Of a DNA stretch of 64,000 nucleotides, positions 1 to 60,107 are shown one piece after another. The translations under genes and the position numbers were made by a program. The notes below the pieces were generated by a model. It had not been told where the DNA came from, ran no database searches, and worked only from the letters and a program-made list of their open reading frames with translations. Location of the stretch: assembly GCA_965153355.1 (NCBI GenBank), contig OZ231127.1, positions 64,232,001 through 64,296,000 of the forward strand. The letters run 5' to 3'. This DNA comes from Flaccisagitta enflata. Lineage: Eukaryota > Chaetognatha > Sagittoidea > Aphragmophora. How positions within the stretch are numbered: the first letter of the stretch is position 1; every line of letters starts with the position of its first letter.

Positions 1-675
1 ATTGAAATAGCTCTCAAATCTTAAGGAATTGACCAAAATCATTCTGCTTGGCCTCATTAAATCACAATTTTTACAAATTTTTTGCTTGTTGAAAAAAATT
101 AAGGCTGAAGTTAAACATATTGCTCTGAATTCATCTTATATCAAAAGAAAACAAAGCTGTTTTAATGATATTTTTGTTGCCTATTGAGAAATTATTGTCA
201 TACCGATTTTATTTGAAAAATCATGAGACCAATTCCACATAGACTCAAAGCAAAGTATTTGTTAGATCAAAATACCATATAATTACTAAAAATTGATTCA
301 TTCAAACATATATTCCATTTAGTGCATGAAAAGGCTTACTTTTCTCTAGCTGTCCGTATATTTATTTCCTAGGTAGTAATATGCCGGAGAAAATTTTTTT
401 CATCGAATTAACCCGGGTACCAAGAACTTTGAACCCAGAAATCGAGTAATGCAGGTCATAATGAAAGCCTGGTAGGCAGTTGTGGTACTTGCATTCACGT
501 AGATTAAAACCTAATTCTGATGCCCAGGATGCTATGAACATCAAAACATGTTATGCTGGTTCTGGAGACAAAATTTTACATGGAAGATCGAGTTGGAGGG
601 CTTATTTGCTTCAAATAGACTAAACAATATCTGCACATATATTGATAGATGGATAGATGGATGGATGGCAAGTCA
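1..675. other. Intergenic, nothing recognised
   Basis: AT-rich sequence with a short GATG run near 650; no coding, RNA or repeat feature can be supported. Confidence 0.5.
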
Positions 676-983
676 AGTAGCTGACTGGGCCGTAGAAACC
701 TTATAAAGTCAGAATGGCTGCTAACAGCAAGGACTGGCCTCTTTCATTAACGACAAGTTTTATGACCATATGATTGCTTATTCATGACCCGCACCCCCCT
801 CATATTCCATACAAAATACATAGAAAGGATTTTGGCCTCCAACCTTTCCTATGTTTTATAATGGGAAAAGGTGTTGGTGGCAGACATGAGTAAAATCAAC
901 TATGTGGTCACAAAACATAGCAAATCGTGTTGGCAGACATTCTGGCTCCATGAGGTTTCTACGGCTCAACTTGTTAAATAGGC
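676..983. mobile_element. Foldback MITE-like repeat, family shared with 25945-26180
   Basis: Imperfect inverted arms: GGCCGTAGAAACC near the left end pairs with GGTTTCTACGGCTC near the right. The middle shares a diverged core (CATATTCCATA, ATTTTGGCCTCCA, TCCTATGTTTTATAATGGG) with the element at 25945-26180. No clear target duplication was seen. Confidence 0.6.
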
Positions 984-1651
984 ACGGTAAGTTGAATGTT
1001 TTTTTTTTTTTGGTTGACTAGGTACACCCTACGACCTCCCCCTCCTCTTCTTTTTCCCCCCTCTTCTCCTCCCAATTTCCTACTCATGTTTTTACGTCAT
1101 AATCAATCGTGAAATTATCGGAGCCACCGGCGAAGTCGTAAGTGATTAATATTTCCGTGATTGACTATCGTCGTCGTCGTCGACGTTATCGTCGTCCTCT
1201 CACTCGTCGTTCCTCTCGTCATCGGCGTTGTCATCTTCCCGTCGTTGTCGCCGTCATCATTTCCATCATCCACTTCCCTAAATTGACACCTGCGGAGTGA
1301 GGTTGATAAGGGCGCAGCGCGATTGGATTTTGTCACTAATCGATCAGGAAAATTTACCGTCTTAACTCAAAACTCTTGAATCGATTCATTTTCCTCTTTT
1401 TACAAAACTTTTGAATTTTTGTGTAATCAGGTTTGATTCCCGCATTCTCTACTTTATCCCAGAAGAAAAAAAAAATTGTAACACCTTAACAAAACGGTTA
1501 AAAATAGAAGGCCCTAAGTAACAATGATTAAGAAAACGATAATTATTCCTACTCCAACTTTTCCATGAACACCTAAGTTGGGATAAAAAATATATCCATC
1601 TGATGCGTATTTCATCATATTTTGCTCATTGCGCTTCGCCATCTTGATCAA

Positions 1652-6123
<4,472 letters not shown>

Positions 6124-6296
6124 GACTATGACCGCTTCCTTTCAAACAAAACCATGTCAGTCAGTTTTTATACAGATTTACACACACACACGGACAACAC
6201 ACAGATAGACGTTGAAACTGGGACAACACAAAGAAACACATCGAAACAGAGGCAAACACCGAAACAGACACGCACAGAGATAGACGCAGCCAGACA

Positions 6297-6403
<107 letters not shown>

Positions 6404-6860
6404 CCGCGAATTGATGCGCAGGCGCAAATTGTGACTGGTTCATGTTTTTTTTTTAATTTAATTTGAACTCAAATTTTTTTATTTCTCTCACATGAGCAGG
6501 AAATCACTTCACTGCAGGAGCTTAGTTTTGGGGTATTACCCTATACTTCCAGAAATGTTTTGGTGAAGCGGTTTTTTAATTTTCAGACGGAAGAATAGAT
6601 GGAAAATAATTTTTGACGGTTCTTACGGTAAGCTTATTTCGCGCTCTTTTTCTTTCTATTTTTCAGCGGACTTTTCTATTCATAGTTTTCTTAATAACTC
6701 ATGGGGAACTTTGTTTACAAAAGAAATCAAGGAGTAGAATGCCATGGAAACCACCGGACACAACTCTATCAAATGTCATCAATTGTTTCCGTTTTAGAGC
6801 GTAGTCAAGATGGCAACCATTCAATGATCGTCTGCTTTTTCTCCATGATTGTCAATTACA

Positions 6861-6866
6861 AATAAA
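6861..6866 (+). terminator. Candidate AATAAA polyadenylation signal, homeobox gene
   Basis: AATAAA lies 738 nt after the stop; a second copy is at 6981-6986. Either could serve; neither is proven. Confidence 0.35.
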
Positions 6867-7445
6867 TGGCCTATGCATGAAAAATTTTGGGCACATGATC
6901 CTACCCTCATCATCTGTGATTATCAACTGAATGTTCTTTCCAATAGTATTTTCACTTATTTATTCTATGATTTATGACTAAAATAAAAATTATGAGTATG
7001 CGATCGAGAGCGCAAAATTGATTGATTGGTGATTGAAAAAACCTCTACCTCGCTCTGATGTGGCATAAATGATGTCTAGCCTAAACTCTTAACAAAATCA
7101 TGTCTAATGCGTTTTTGACGGGCATCATTTTGTAACCACATTTTGATATTTAAGATTTTCGCAGATGGACATCTAATATTTACTCTCTAGTATCTAACCT
7201 CTCCACCAATCGTGATAACACTTTTAAAAAATGATTGATTTATTTTGTTTTTCTCTGGAAATTGAGCCTATTATTTGATTTTCGTACTGTTTATTCCTAT
7301 TTCTAATTGCGATTTAATTCATGTAATTCCCAAGAATACCAAGATCATACATTGCATTGGCTGCTAGGATCGGAATAGTAACAGACAGCCAGACAAAAAA
7401 GAGAAAGCAGCGAGAAGGTACCAGCACAGTTAGACAGGGCAGGAC

Positions 7446-8168
7446 CTGAGGCGGATCAACAATGCGCGGGGCCCTAGGCTTGGCTAGGGCGCGGGGCCCC
7501 CCTTCCCCCCATCTGCCTCTCCCTTATCAGCCTGAGGCAGATCAACAAAGTGCAAGGCTTAAGGCTTGACTGAAAGGTGGGCCTTCCATCTCTTTTTTAG
7601 ATCCCCGGGCGTCTTACATATCATTTTCCTTTTTTTACAGTTACATTTGTCATACATCATTCAATGTTTCTGTTTGTTGATTTAAAAATTTAATTATTCT
7701 TTCACTGATTAATTATAAAGCATAAAATAAATTACAACATTTACTTTTAATTAAACTGAAAAAAAAAATTAAAAAACGATTTTTTTTAGCTTTAAAAATC
7801 AAAAGATTGTTTTCAAAGTTAATAATGCCATTTATGCCATTTTTTTCTTTTAAAAGTACTAGATATTTGTTAATGATCTTTTATATGTTTCTGTTTTGAA
7901 TAATACCTCTGCAGTTTTTTACCATCTCATGCAGATCACAATTCTTAATGATCTTTTTTTTTGTTCTTTTATTTTTTTTTCTTTTCATTTTTTTTTCTTC
8001 TACTCATGCTTTCTTCTTTTTCTTTATTCTTTTCTTTAGTTACTGTCTTGTCTTTTTTTCTCTTTGTTTCTTTCTTTTTTTCATTTTTTTTTTGGCAGGC
8101 GCGGGGCCCCCCTGAGGCGCGGGGCCCTAGGCTTAAGCCTATTAAGCCTATTGGGTGATCCGCCTCAG
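7446..8168. mobile_element. hAT-type MITE with 8-bp target duplication
   Basis: Terminal inverted repeats are CTGAGGCGGATCA and TGATCCGCCTCAG. They are flanked by the identical octamer GGCAGGAC at 7438-7445 and 8169-8176. Inside each end lies a GC-rich block containing GCGCGGGGCCC and CTAGGCTT. A second, diverged copy of the left end starts near 7530, so the left end looks duplicated. No transposase is encoded; the middle is T-rich. The 8-bp duplication fits the hAT superfamily. Confidence 0.88.
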
Positions 8169-8441
8169 GGCAGGACAATCGGTAGTAGTCGAAACTAAAA
8201 AGTCGCGCGTCATTAATTGGGATGTTCCGCATTTCATGTGCAGTCTGAATGTAATTGAATCAGTCGAAAAAAGGAGTGAAGGGGTCAAAGTCCGACTCCG
8301 AGAGCTGAGATTGTATCAAGAGAGAGGAAATCAAAGTCACATACAGAAGAATCGTTGGAGCGTGAAAAAGCAACTGACTCACTCCCACAGCAATCGAAAT
8401 TGTGATCTGAGAGAAACTAAACAAGTCATCCAAGGATCGCA

Positions 8442-8985
8442 TGTGGTCAGCTGTACCCGTTGCCCTGCTTTTTTGCTATTTCAAGATAGTGAAGTGGGAG
8501 CAAGGCAGTGACCTAAAGGGCTGATTTCCTGTAAAACACAGGGGTGAACCGTTACATCCGTCCGTCTGTGACTGATTTCAGGAGGGTTGACTGATTTTAT
8601 GCCTGTGAGGACTGGTTGGGGATTTGATCCATTTCTGGGGGATTTAGATCGTTAAGCTGCGGTTTGAGCTTGGACATAAGAATTTTTTCTTACAGGCCAG
8701 GATTTGAGCTTAATGGCTTGGATTTGAGCTTAATGGCTGAAAGGGCCTCAAAGCTAGGATTTGGGTCTCGGATCTAGGATTTGGGTCATCGGGCTGAAAT
8801 TTGGGCCATTAAGCTGAGGTTTGGCTAAACAGGCTGGGATTTGGGCCTGGATGCTGGGATTTGGGCCTCAAGGCTGGTTGTTGAGTCTAAAGTAATAGGG
8901 AGGGGGGGAAGATGTACAAACAAATGAATGAATGGACGTAACGGTTCATCCCTGTGTCTTTGGGGCCGCTGCCCAAAAAGAGTCA
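8442..8985. repeat. Interspersed repeat, second copy at 44374-44775
   Basis: Begins GGTCAGCTGTACCCGTTGC and ends GGCCGCTGCCCAAAAAG; both ends recur at 44374-44775. The outer parts carry an inverted pair (ACACAGGGGTGAACCGTTAC versus GTAACGGTTCATCCCTGTGT). The inside is a degenerate tandem of units such as GGGATTTGGGCCT at 8690-8880. Class unknown. Confidence 0.6.
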
Positions 8986-9148
8986 GAACCTTGATCCAGA
9001 AGCATTCACGGAGTTTAATCAAGGAGATATTCCGTGTAAAGCCAACAAGAAAAAAAAACACAAGGGAATGTAAAACTGGAAAACAAGAACACGATCCAAA
9101 AAAAAAAAAAAAAAAAAAAAATATTTCGCGTTTTCTGTGAGGTTTACA

Positions 9149-13693
<4,545 letters not shown>

Positions 13694-13791
13694 AAGACAA
13701 ATTTAGGACAACTTTTGCCGCTGTTACGTTGAAAACCATTTAAGCCCGCTTCTTTTTTTAGTTGTACAGACTGTTTTCTTACTGAATTATC

Positions 13792-13797
13792 ATTAAA
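13792..13797 (+). terminator. Candidate ATTAAA polyadenylation signal, GGH
   Basis: ATTAAA 98 nt after the GGH stop codon. Confidence 0.45.
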
Positions 13798-14168
13798 CTA
13801 CCTAAAACTTTCTATTCTTAGTCTCGCTTTAGCCTAGCCTAGCTTCTCGCTTTAGCCTTGCCTAGCTTCGCTTCTGCAATGAAAATTTTCATCAGCCGAT
13901 TACACAACGTTACAAAAGAAAAAAAAAGAAAAAAAGGCGTTTCGTTTTTTTATAAATAATTTATGTAATGTAATATAAAGGCCGCAAAAAGACACAATGC
14001 AAAAGGGTGAAAAAGAAAATCAAGAACATCTAATATGACGAGATAAAAATATGAGAACAATGAACGGCTTTGGGTGGCTTAAATAATGAATGTAAAGCGG
14101 GAAGAAAAAAAACAGAATAAGGCACGTCAAACTGACGTTTTAAAAGTAAACAATATCCGTCTCAAGCG

Positions 14169-14174
14169 TTTATT
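14169..14174 (-). terminator. Candidate AATAAA polyadenylation signal, PDZ gene
   Basis: TTTATT on the plus strand, that is AATAAA on the minus strand, about 450 nt beyond the PDZ stop and just before an A-rich tract. It defines the tail-to-tail boundary with GGH. Confidence 0.4.
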
Positions 14175-14391
14175 AACAAAAAAAAAAAAAAAAAAAAAAA
14201 AAAGGGTGGGGGGAGAGGGAGAGAAAAGAACTTCCAACAAAATTTCAAATTTTACGTAACTATCGTCAACAATACGCCAATACGCATGCGTGAAAGATTG
14301 TTTTTCAGTTCGTCCGCTGATGCGGCGGTCCGTCCTTGACTCGGATGTTGGTCTAACGCAAATTTGATACTCAGTTGATCCTATCAACTAG

Positions 14392-14480
14392 TTGTTGTTG
14401 TTGTTTATGTTGTTGTTGTTGTTTATGTTGTTATTGTTGTTATTGTTGTTTATGTTGTTATTGTTGTTATTGTTATTGTT

Positions 14481-14516
<36 letters not shown>

Positions 14517-14589
14517 GGTGTTGTTGTTGTTGGTGGTGTTGTTGGTGGTGTTGTTGGTGGTGTTGTTGGTGGTGTTGTTGGTGGTGTTC
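14392..14589. repeat. (GTT)n / (GGT)n microsatellite in the PDZ gene 3' UTR
   Basis: GTT units grading into GTTGGTGGT units, immediately beyond the stop codon of the minus-strand gene. Confidence 0.95.
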
Positions 14590-14622
14590 ACTGATGTCAT
14601 TGTAAAATTCCTGATACTACAA

Positions 14623-52960
<38,338 letters not shown>

Positions 52961-52970
52961 CTAAAAAAAA

Positions 52971-53080
<110 letters not shown>

Positions 53081-53089
53081 GAAAGTAAG

Positions 53090-54193
53090 TTTCTTTATTC
53101 ATTTATTGCAAGTCTTTGATCAATGAATTATGCATTGGCAGAAAATTAACGCCAAGTAAAACGCTTGTCTCATTATGTAGCTATGTATAATAAAAAACTT
53201 CAGCATTTCGTTGTTTCCTCGTCCTCCTTCCTGAATTCATCCTCACTCAGACGATCATCGAGAACGGAATTTTGCATTATGACCATTATTTTGCATTATG
53301 CTCCATCAAGCACAAACTGGAAGGGTGTCGACGAATGGAAATGGAGACTAGAATGGCTTCTCTAGGATGAATGACAAGAAAATGGTCAAACGGCGAAATT
53401 GGAAAAAAAGCAGATTTTCCGCGAGAAGAGAAGCGAAGAGGCGGAGGCGGTGGTGGCTGACCGCGGGACTAAAGGTATCGGCGCTGCAGTGGTGGTAGTG
53501 AGGAAAGTGGCAGTAGTGGCAGGGCCGGTGCAATGGTACTGCCACTGGTAGTGTGAGCGGTGGTAAGTGGTGTTTGTGATAATGGCGCAAATCTGAGTGT
53601 CTTTATAACGTTAAGACTTTGAATCCGGGTCAAGAATGTCGTCTTTTTCTGAGAAAACCCAAAGCGGAAAGTGGACATAAAATTCAGCGCAGTTTTTTTT
53701 TCCGTGAAGAAGCTCTCAAATGAACGCAATTATAAAACAGAAGGAACAGATGAAGTAGGATAGAAGACAGGAGCAGAGAAAGAAAAAGAAGATAGAAAAA
53801 GAAGAAGAAAAAGCAAGAAAAAAAGGTAGAGAAAAAGAAAAAGAAAAAGAAAAAGAAAAAGAAGGACAAGGAAAAGGAAAAAAAAGAGAAGAAAAAAGAA
53901 GAAGAAAAAGAAGAACGAAAGAAAGAGAAAAAGAAAAAGAAAAAGAAAAAGAAAAAGAAAAAAGAGGAGCAAAAGAAAAAAGAGAGGAAAAAAGACAAGG
54001 AAAAAGAATAAGAAGGAGAAAAGAGAGGATAAGGCAGCTTAATGGGATGAAAACGTAGACAGAGAAAAAGAAAAAAACGCGTTAAAAATGTTCTGGAAAA
54101 TCTAAAAAAGAACCATTCAAAAACCCCAAGGGTCGGAGCCCATGAAGGCTGAGGCTACTTTAGAATGAGGGACAAGGCAAAAATTGGATGAGA

Positions 54194-54270
<77 letters not shown>

Positions 54271-54979
54271 CGCGTGCGTGCGTGCGTGTGTGGCTTAAAA
54301 CGTCAATCTAGCCCTCAGGTGACATACGGACTAAAAGCATGACCGAGCGGGGCGCACTAAGGTGGTATAAAATGAAAAAAAGAGAAAAAATAAGGAAAGA
54401 AAGAGGAAGTTGAGTGAGGGAAGGAAAACGAAAGCTATTTTCGGTTAAAATGGGTCAAGGTTCCATGTGAATTGTGGACGTGGAAAGAAAAACAAAGAAA
54501 AAGGTAAAGGAAGAAATCGCAAGGAAACAAAGAAAGCACTGAAAAGGAGGTAAAAAAGCAAAAAAGCAAAAAGGTAAAAAAGAAGAAGAAGAAAAAAAAA
54601 TAAAAAAAGCCACAAAATCTCATTTCAATATTGATAAGAATTAGAATTATAGAAATAGGATTAGACTTTGAGAAAAAAAAGTACAAAAAAGTAAAAGAGG
54701 TAATGATAAAAAAAGAAAAAGAAAAAAAAAGAAAGAAAAGAAAAACTCAGTAGAGATCCAGTCCACGGTCACTCTCAGGCAGAAACGAGTTGGTTATAAA
54801 TCTAATCGTAATGGAGTCAATCTTTTTGGTGACTTGTTTGTGGGCAGTTTGCGCTGAACTGGCTTGTAGTGCAGACAATTTGATCAGGCTAAATGGAAAA
54901 GACAATTTCAAAGAAGGTAGTTGCCATGCTGTCACCAAAATCACTGTAAAGCGTAAGAGTTTAAGTGAAGGAAATAACC

Positions 54980-54980
<1 letters not shown>
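53090..54980. other. Non-coding; purine-rich strand
   Basis: Holds GAAAAA-type purine repeats (53770-54020) and a (GT)n tract (54199-54270). No exon with matching phase for the PDZ gene could be supported. Confidence 0.5.
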
Positions 54981-54983
<3 letters not shown>

Positions 54984-55061
<78 letters not shown>

Positions 55062-55073
55062 AGAGAAAGAGAA

Positions 55074-55121
<48 letters not shown>
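54984..55121. repeat. (GA)n microsatellite
   Basis: GA with a short GAAAGA block. Confidence 0.95.
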
Positions 55122-55125
<4 letters not shown>

Positions 55126-55277
55126 TTTTTCCTGGAATGGAGCGGCGTCAGGGGCACCAGGCGTAAGTCGAAGAATAGGTTATAAATAACGCAAAATTAC
55201 CCAAAACACGTTGAAAGAGAGAGGAACGAAAGTGCCATTGAGTGTGTGTGACACTGTGTGTGGTGTGTGTGTGGGAT

Positions 55278-55278
<1 letters not shown>

Positions 55279-55365
<87 letters not shown>
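55279..55365. repeat. (GA)n microsatellite
   Basis: About 43 GA units. Confidence 0.96.
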
Positions 55366-55366
<1 letters not shown>

Positions 55367-55402
55367 CAAAGAAAAATTATAAGAAAAAGAAAGACAGAAT
55401 GA

Positions 55403-55530
55403 AACAAGGCCGAATACGCGGCGCTCTTGTCGCGTACGGGAGGGCAGGGGCAGTAGAGCAAACAGATTCTCACAATTCAAAAAAGTTACCCGCGGAACGA
55501 CGGACGGACCGACACGCATGTCAGCGACTG
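55403..55530 (+). mobile_element. Helentron-like element, decayed 3' hairpin
   Basis: Starts AACAAGGCCGAATACGCGGC, subterminal TGTCGCGTACGGG, core GACGGACGGACCGAC, ends GTCAGCGACTGAAGAG. Confidence 0.65.
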
Positions 55531-55544
55531 AAGAGGAAAAAAGG

Positions 55545-55764
55545 AACAAGTGACGCGGGGTCACAATATTGTTGCGGATGGGTGGGCAGGGGCATCCACC
55601 CCCCCCCCCACCTTGCCCCATTCCCCGGCAAACCCCCCTTTCACACACATACAATGGAACAACTGCCGCTTCATAAATACGCGTTTTACGTGTTTTCAAC
55701 TCGAGCGTGACGGACCAACGGACGGACAAAGCCTCTTATAGAGTTGCGTGTCCACAACTAAAAA
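55545..55764 (+). mobile_element. Helentron-like element, GTGAC subtype
   Basis: Starts AACAAGTGACGCGGGGTCAC, subterminal GTTGCGGA, ends AGTTGCGTGTCCACAACTAAAA. Lies 14 bp after the previous copy in the same orientation. Confidence 0.82.
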
Positions 55765-55972
55765 GCGCCGGAAAGATATCTAAGTACTTCGGCGAGTCCA
55801 TAAAGAATCGTATTTCGGGTTCTTGACGAATGCAGATGGGCCTCACTCCTTAAAAGCTTTTTTTTCCATGAAACTTACTTTCCTTTTTCCCAATTTTCTT
55901 TCCCAGTCCCAATTTCCTTCGTTCCTTTTCTTTTGCTTCTTTTCCCTTTTCTTTTTAACCTTTCCATTCCTT

Positions 55973-56103
55973 TTTTTAGGTGCGACAAAGCACCTCTTCA
56001 ACTGGCTCTGTCCGTCGGTTGGTCGGTCTGTTGGTCTGTCTGTCTGTAACGCATTCGTTCGACGATCAACACGTCGCACCTTATTGGCCTACTTGGCCTT
56101 GTT
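55973..56103 (-). mobile_element. Helentron-like element, GTGCGAC subtype
   Basis: Minus strand: AACAAGGCCAAGTAGGCC, AGGTGCGAC, core of GACAGACC units, ends AGGTGCTTTGTCGCACCTAA. Exact complement between motif and hairpin arm. Confidence 0.85.
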
Positions 56104-56169
56104 CACTTATCTTTTCCTTCGTTCCTTTTCTTTTGCTTCTTTTCCGTTATCTATATAATCTTTCCTTCC

Positions 56170-56322
56170 TTTTTAGTCGCGGACACGCGACTCTACACCT
56201 TGCCCTGTTGGTTGGTCGGTAGGTCGGTCCGTCGGTCCGTCACATTTTTGAATTCCGAGCGGTTTTCGCACTGCCCCTGCCAAACCGTCCGCGACTAGAT
56301 TGCCGCGTATCCGGCCTTGTTT
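56170..56322 (-). mobile_element. Helentron-like short element, copy 16
   Basis: Minus strand: ACAAGGCCGGATACGCGGC, AGTCGCGGAC, ends AGTCGCGTGTCCGCGACT plus AAAA. Confidence 0.85.
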
Positions 56323-56507
56323 CATTTATCCTTTCCTTCTCTTTACGTTCCCCTCAAGTTATCTGCCTTTCTTTTCTGGTTCATTATCTTTCCTCGGTTC
56401 TTTCTCCCGTTTCTTTCCAGTTCCAATTCATATATCTGTAAAACTAAGGTAAATATACTGATTCATACTGTATCATACTGATTCATACTACTGCGCTGTA
56501 GGAGGTG

Positions 56508-57108
56508 CAATACGATGGGAGCAAAGTCGACCTAGACTGGAGGACAGATTTTAGGTATATTAATTTCATTTGATGTATAAAAAAATTGAAATCTATGCTA
56601 ATTAAAGGTTGCTCTATTGCTTGAATATATTGGCCTTTCCCATTTTTCAATTTGTATATTGACTTCATCAGGACTTCATTTTTTAATGTTCTAACTTAGC
56701 TCACCAGATTGGGCAAAAATTTTTATATAATTTAGAAAAAAAAATCTGCTCTATTGGATCATTTTTACAGGTTTTATGATTGATTTAAGTTTTGCCAAAA
56801 TATTTATTTACATAATTGTCTTTTTTATAAAAAAAGCTATAAAACTGGTAAAAATAGTCCAATTGAGCTATTTTTTTTTCAAAATTACATACAATTTTTA
56901 GCCCAATTTAATGGGCTAGGTTAGAACGTTGAAAAATGAAGTCCTGAGTAAGTCAAGTCACAAGTTGAAGATTGAGAAAAGCTAACATATTCAAGCAATA
57001 GAGCAACTTTTATTTAGCATAGATCTCAATTTTTTTTAAAAATCAAATGAAATCAAAATACTTTAAATCTATACTCCAGTCTAGGTCGTCTTTGCTCCCA
57101 TCATACTG
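56508..57108. mobile_element. Palindromic MITE, probable Tc1/mariner type
   Basis: Right end read inward CAGTATGATGGGAGC, left end CAATACGATGGGAGC. Arms continue through CCTAGACTGGA and the AGCAATAGAGCAAC region. TA follows the right end; the left duplication is not preserved. Confidence 0.75.
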
Positions 57109-57110
57109 TA

Positions 57111-58150
57111 AGTGACGCCAAAGTTTCCTCATCTTCAGCATCTTTTGAATTTACCACCGGTATGTGACCTCCTCTTTGACAGCCCCACTTCTTCACTCAC
57201 TATTCTTTCTTACCCCTCTAATCTCACCCCCGCTGTAAACCACTCACTTTATTTAGTCCCCTTCCTAATTCTTGCAGCCATCACCTCAACCTCTCTATTT
57301 TACCCATAATGTGTCTACGTTACTCCATCGCAACCAACGCAGTCATGCTTACACAAATTGCAAATCTATTTTTAAAACTATTTCACCTACACCTCTTTTC
57401 CGCACACCCTTAACTCCCCTAGCTCATTTGAAAGGGCTCCACGATTTCCATGATTCCATCACAAACTCCATTTCATCGGTTCCTTTTGTGATTTAGTCAT
57501 TAGTTCACATCATTCATTTGAGGTTCTTTTTTCTTTTTTACTTTAATTTAATGCCATTTTTGCCTTTTTTCTCTCTCATTAAAGGAATTAATTCTCCATT
57601 TGAAACAAATTTAGTGGCAAGGCAAGGACGGATGTACATACGGATACAGTTTCTGATATACTTTAACTTGAGATGATAAAAACTTAACAGGAAAATGTAA
57701 TGGATGAAAAACAAGTTTATGTCTAGTTTGTCTAATATTCTTCTTGCTCGCACCGGCGTTTTCTTTTTCTGCATAACTTCTTTTATACAAAGGAAAGTTA
57801 GTAAAGCATCAACAAGACCTTCCCATTCGCAGGCAAGTAAGGCATTCATTTGAACTACAATGCATGGTTACCATTAATCTAAGGCATTTCCGTTTAGTTA
57901 TGGCATCACCAAGTCGTTGCCATTCGCACACATGTAAGGCAATACAAAATGCAGTTACTGCATCACCAGGGTAATTCGCACTCAATCATAAGTGGTCACA
58001 TTTCCTAGCCTTGTCTTCTGCGCCTTATTCTTTGCCTTATTCTCGATTAAGCTCAAGTCAAGAGAGTCTTTTTTGAAGAAGATGGACGACCTTAAAAGAC
58101 TTAGAACATAGTCAAAAGCGAAGAAAACGGCTTACACCTGCGTCACAACC
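57111..58150. other. Non-coding, nothing recognised
   Basis: Several open frames of 60-100 codons exist, but none has a motif or splice context. Confidence 0.5.
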
Positions 58151-58160
58151 GCATGGAAAC

Positions 58161-58373
<213 letters not shown>

Positions 58374-58375
58374 TA

Positions 58376-58941
58376 CAGTATGTTTCATCTCGACTGTAAC
58401 ATTTCATGACGAGGTAGCTCCAAAAGTAATAAAGATAATTCAATTTTGTAAAAAACATCTGGAAGATAATACTTTAGCATTTTGTTATCAATAATTCCTA
58501 GGATTTTTTTAAGAAATATCAGCCTTTAAAAACGTTATGAGCTGGAAAATATGCTATGCAAAAAAAGGATATTTTACTATTTTGCTAGTTATACTGTCTT
58601 TCCTTAAATTGCTCTTATTTTCAAACAGTTTTAGCTACTGATGCCAGATTGGTCTTAAATGAGAGAATTTTTTTTTTGTAGTTTGTAAATAATGAAAAAG
58701 AAAAGAAGCCCATTGATATATACCTCAGAAATATAAAGAATGAAATAACATTTTTTGCATTTTGTGCGATCTAGCTAGCTATGTGATAAAAGCGTCCAAT
58801 TCCTGTCAAAAAGTCCTGGGAATGGATGAACATTAAATGCTAAAGTATTATCTTTCAGATATTTTTTACAGAATTGAATTATCTTTAATACTTTTGGAGC
58901 TACATTGTCATGAAATGTTACAGTCAAGATGAAACATACTG
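58376..58941. mobile_element. Tc1/mariner-type MITE with TA duplication
   Basis: Ends CAGTATGTTTCATC and GATGAAACATACTG, flanked by TA at 58374-58375 and 58942-58943. Arms extend about 110 bp (GTAACATTTCATGAC, GATAATACTTTAGCATT). (GA)n lies on both sides. Confidence 0.9.
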
Positions 58942-58943
58942 TA

Positions 58944-58954
58944 GAGAGAAAGAG

Positions 58955-59035
<81 letters not shown>
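58944..59035. repeat. (GA)n microsatellite, right part of a split tract
   Basis: Ends in a short (GGGAAA)n run. Confidence 0.92.
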
Positions 59036-59780
59036 AAGGGAAAGGGAAAGGGAAAGAGTAAGAGAAAAAGAGACGGACAGACAGACACACAGACCGAAAT
59101 TGGTCTTTTGGATTATCATTGTAATTCCTTGAAGAATGGAGTGAATTGCCCTTTGAATCCAGCAGATACGACGGCGAATTCTAATTTCCATTTATGAATT
59201 TAAATTTGGCCTTTAAAAAGAAGAACGACAATACTCTCATTCAAAATAAACATAAGAACAAAAAGAAAAAATAATAATTAAAAAAAAAAAAAAATCCCTC
59301 ACTACTACAGCTTACACTCTCCCATATCGCAACCCTTCGACCTCCGCCTTCTCAACCGCCCCTCAATAATTCAACGCTCGTTACTGCGCAATAAAAAGAA
59401 TTTGACTCTTGAATAGCAAATTGATAACCACAATCAAATTGCCGACTTATCCAATTTTTTAGAAGTTTCCAATATATTGAGCTTGAAAGCATCGAGATTG
59501 GGGAGCTTTGTCACGTGGTGGCGGCGCACGTGCTTAAGATTCTAATGCGGTGCACCCTTAAGGCCTTAACTGCTTTCCGGTGAATCAGACCGTCACAAAT
59601 TTCAACACTGCAGTGCCCATGCCCCATGCCCCTTGTGAATCTAAACAATACAATTGTATTCATTTTTCAAACACAAACGGGCAAACACACACGCTCCAAC
59701 TCGCGCTCATACTTTCGCTCTCACAAACAAACACACACAAACACACAAACACAGACTCAAACACAAACGCATTACTCTGC
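59036..59780. other. Non-coding, nothing firm
   Basis: A short stretch near 59510-59535 contains CACGTG and GCACGTGC E-box-like sites; functional meaning unknown. Confidence 0.35.
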
Positions 59781-59789
59781 ATACTATTA

Positions 59790-60011
<222 letters not shown>

Positions 60012-60107
60012 AAACCTTATTACGATTTGCATCGGTCACGTTTCTTGTGGATGTTCTTCGCGGAAGTTTTCACCTTCACAGACGACAGCGCAGTCACGAA
60101 CACACAA

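Noticed and set aside
54747-55157. Possible upstream exon of the PDZ gene
   Set aside because: Most of it is (CT)n; the unique part has no matching donor phase that I could support.
57112-57496. Two short plus-strand frames
   Set aside because: No motif, no splice support and ordinary composition.
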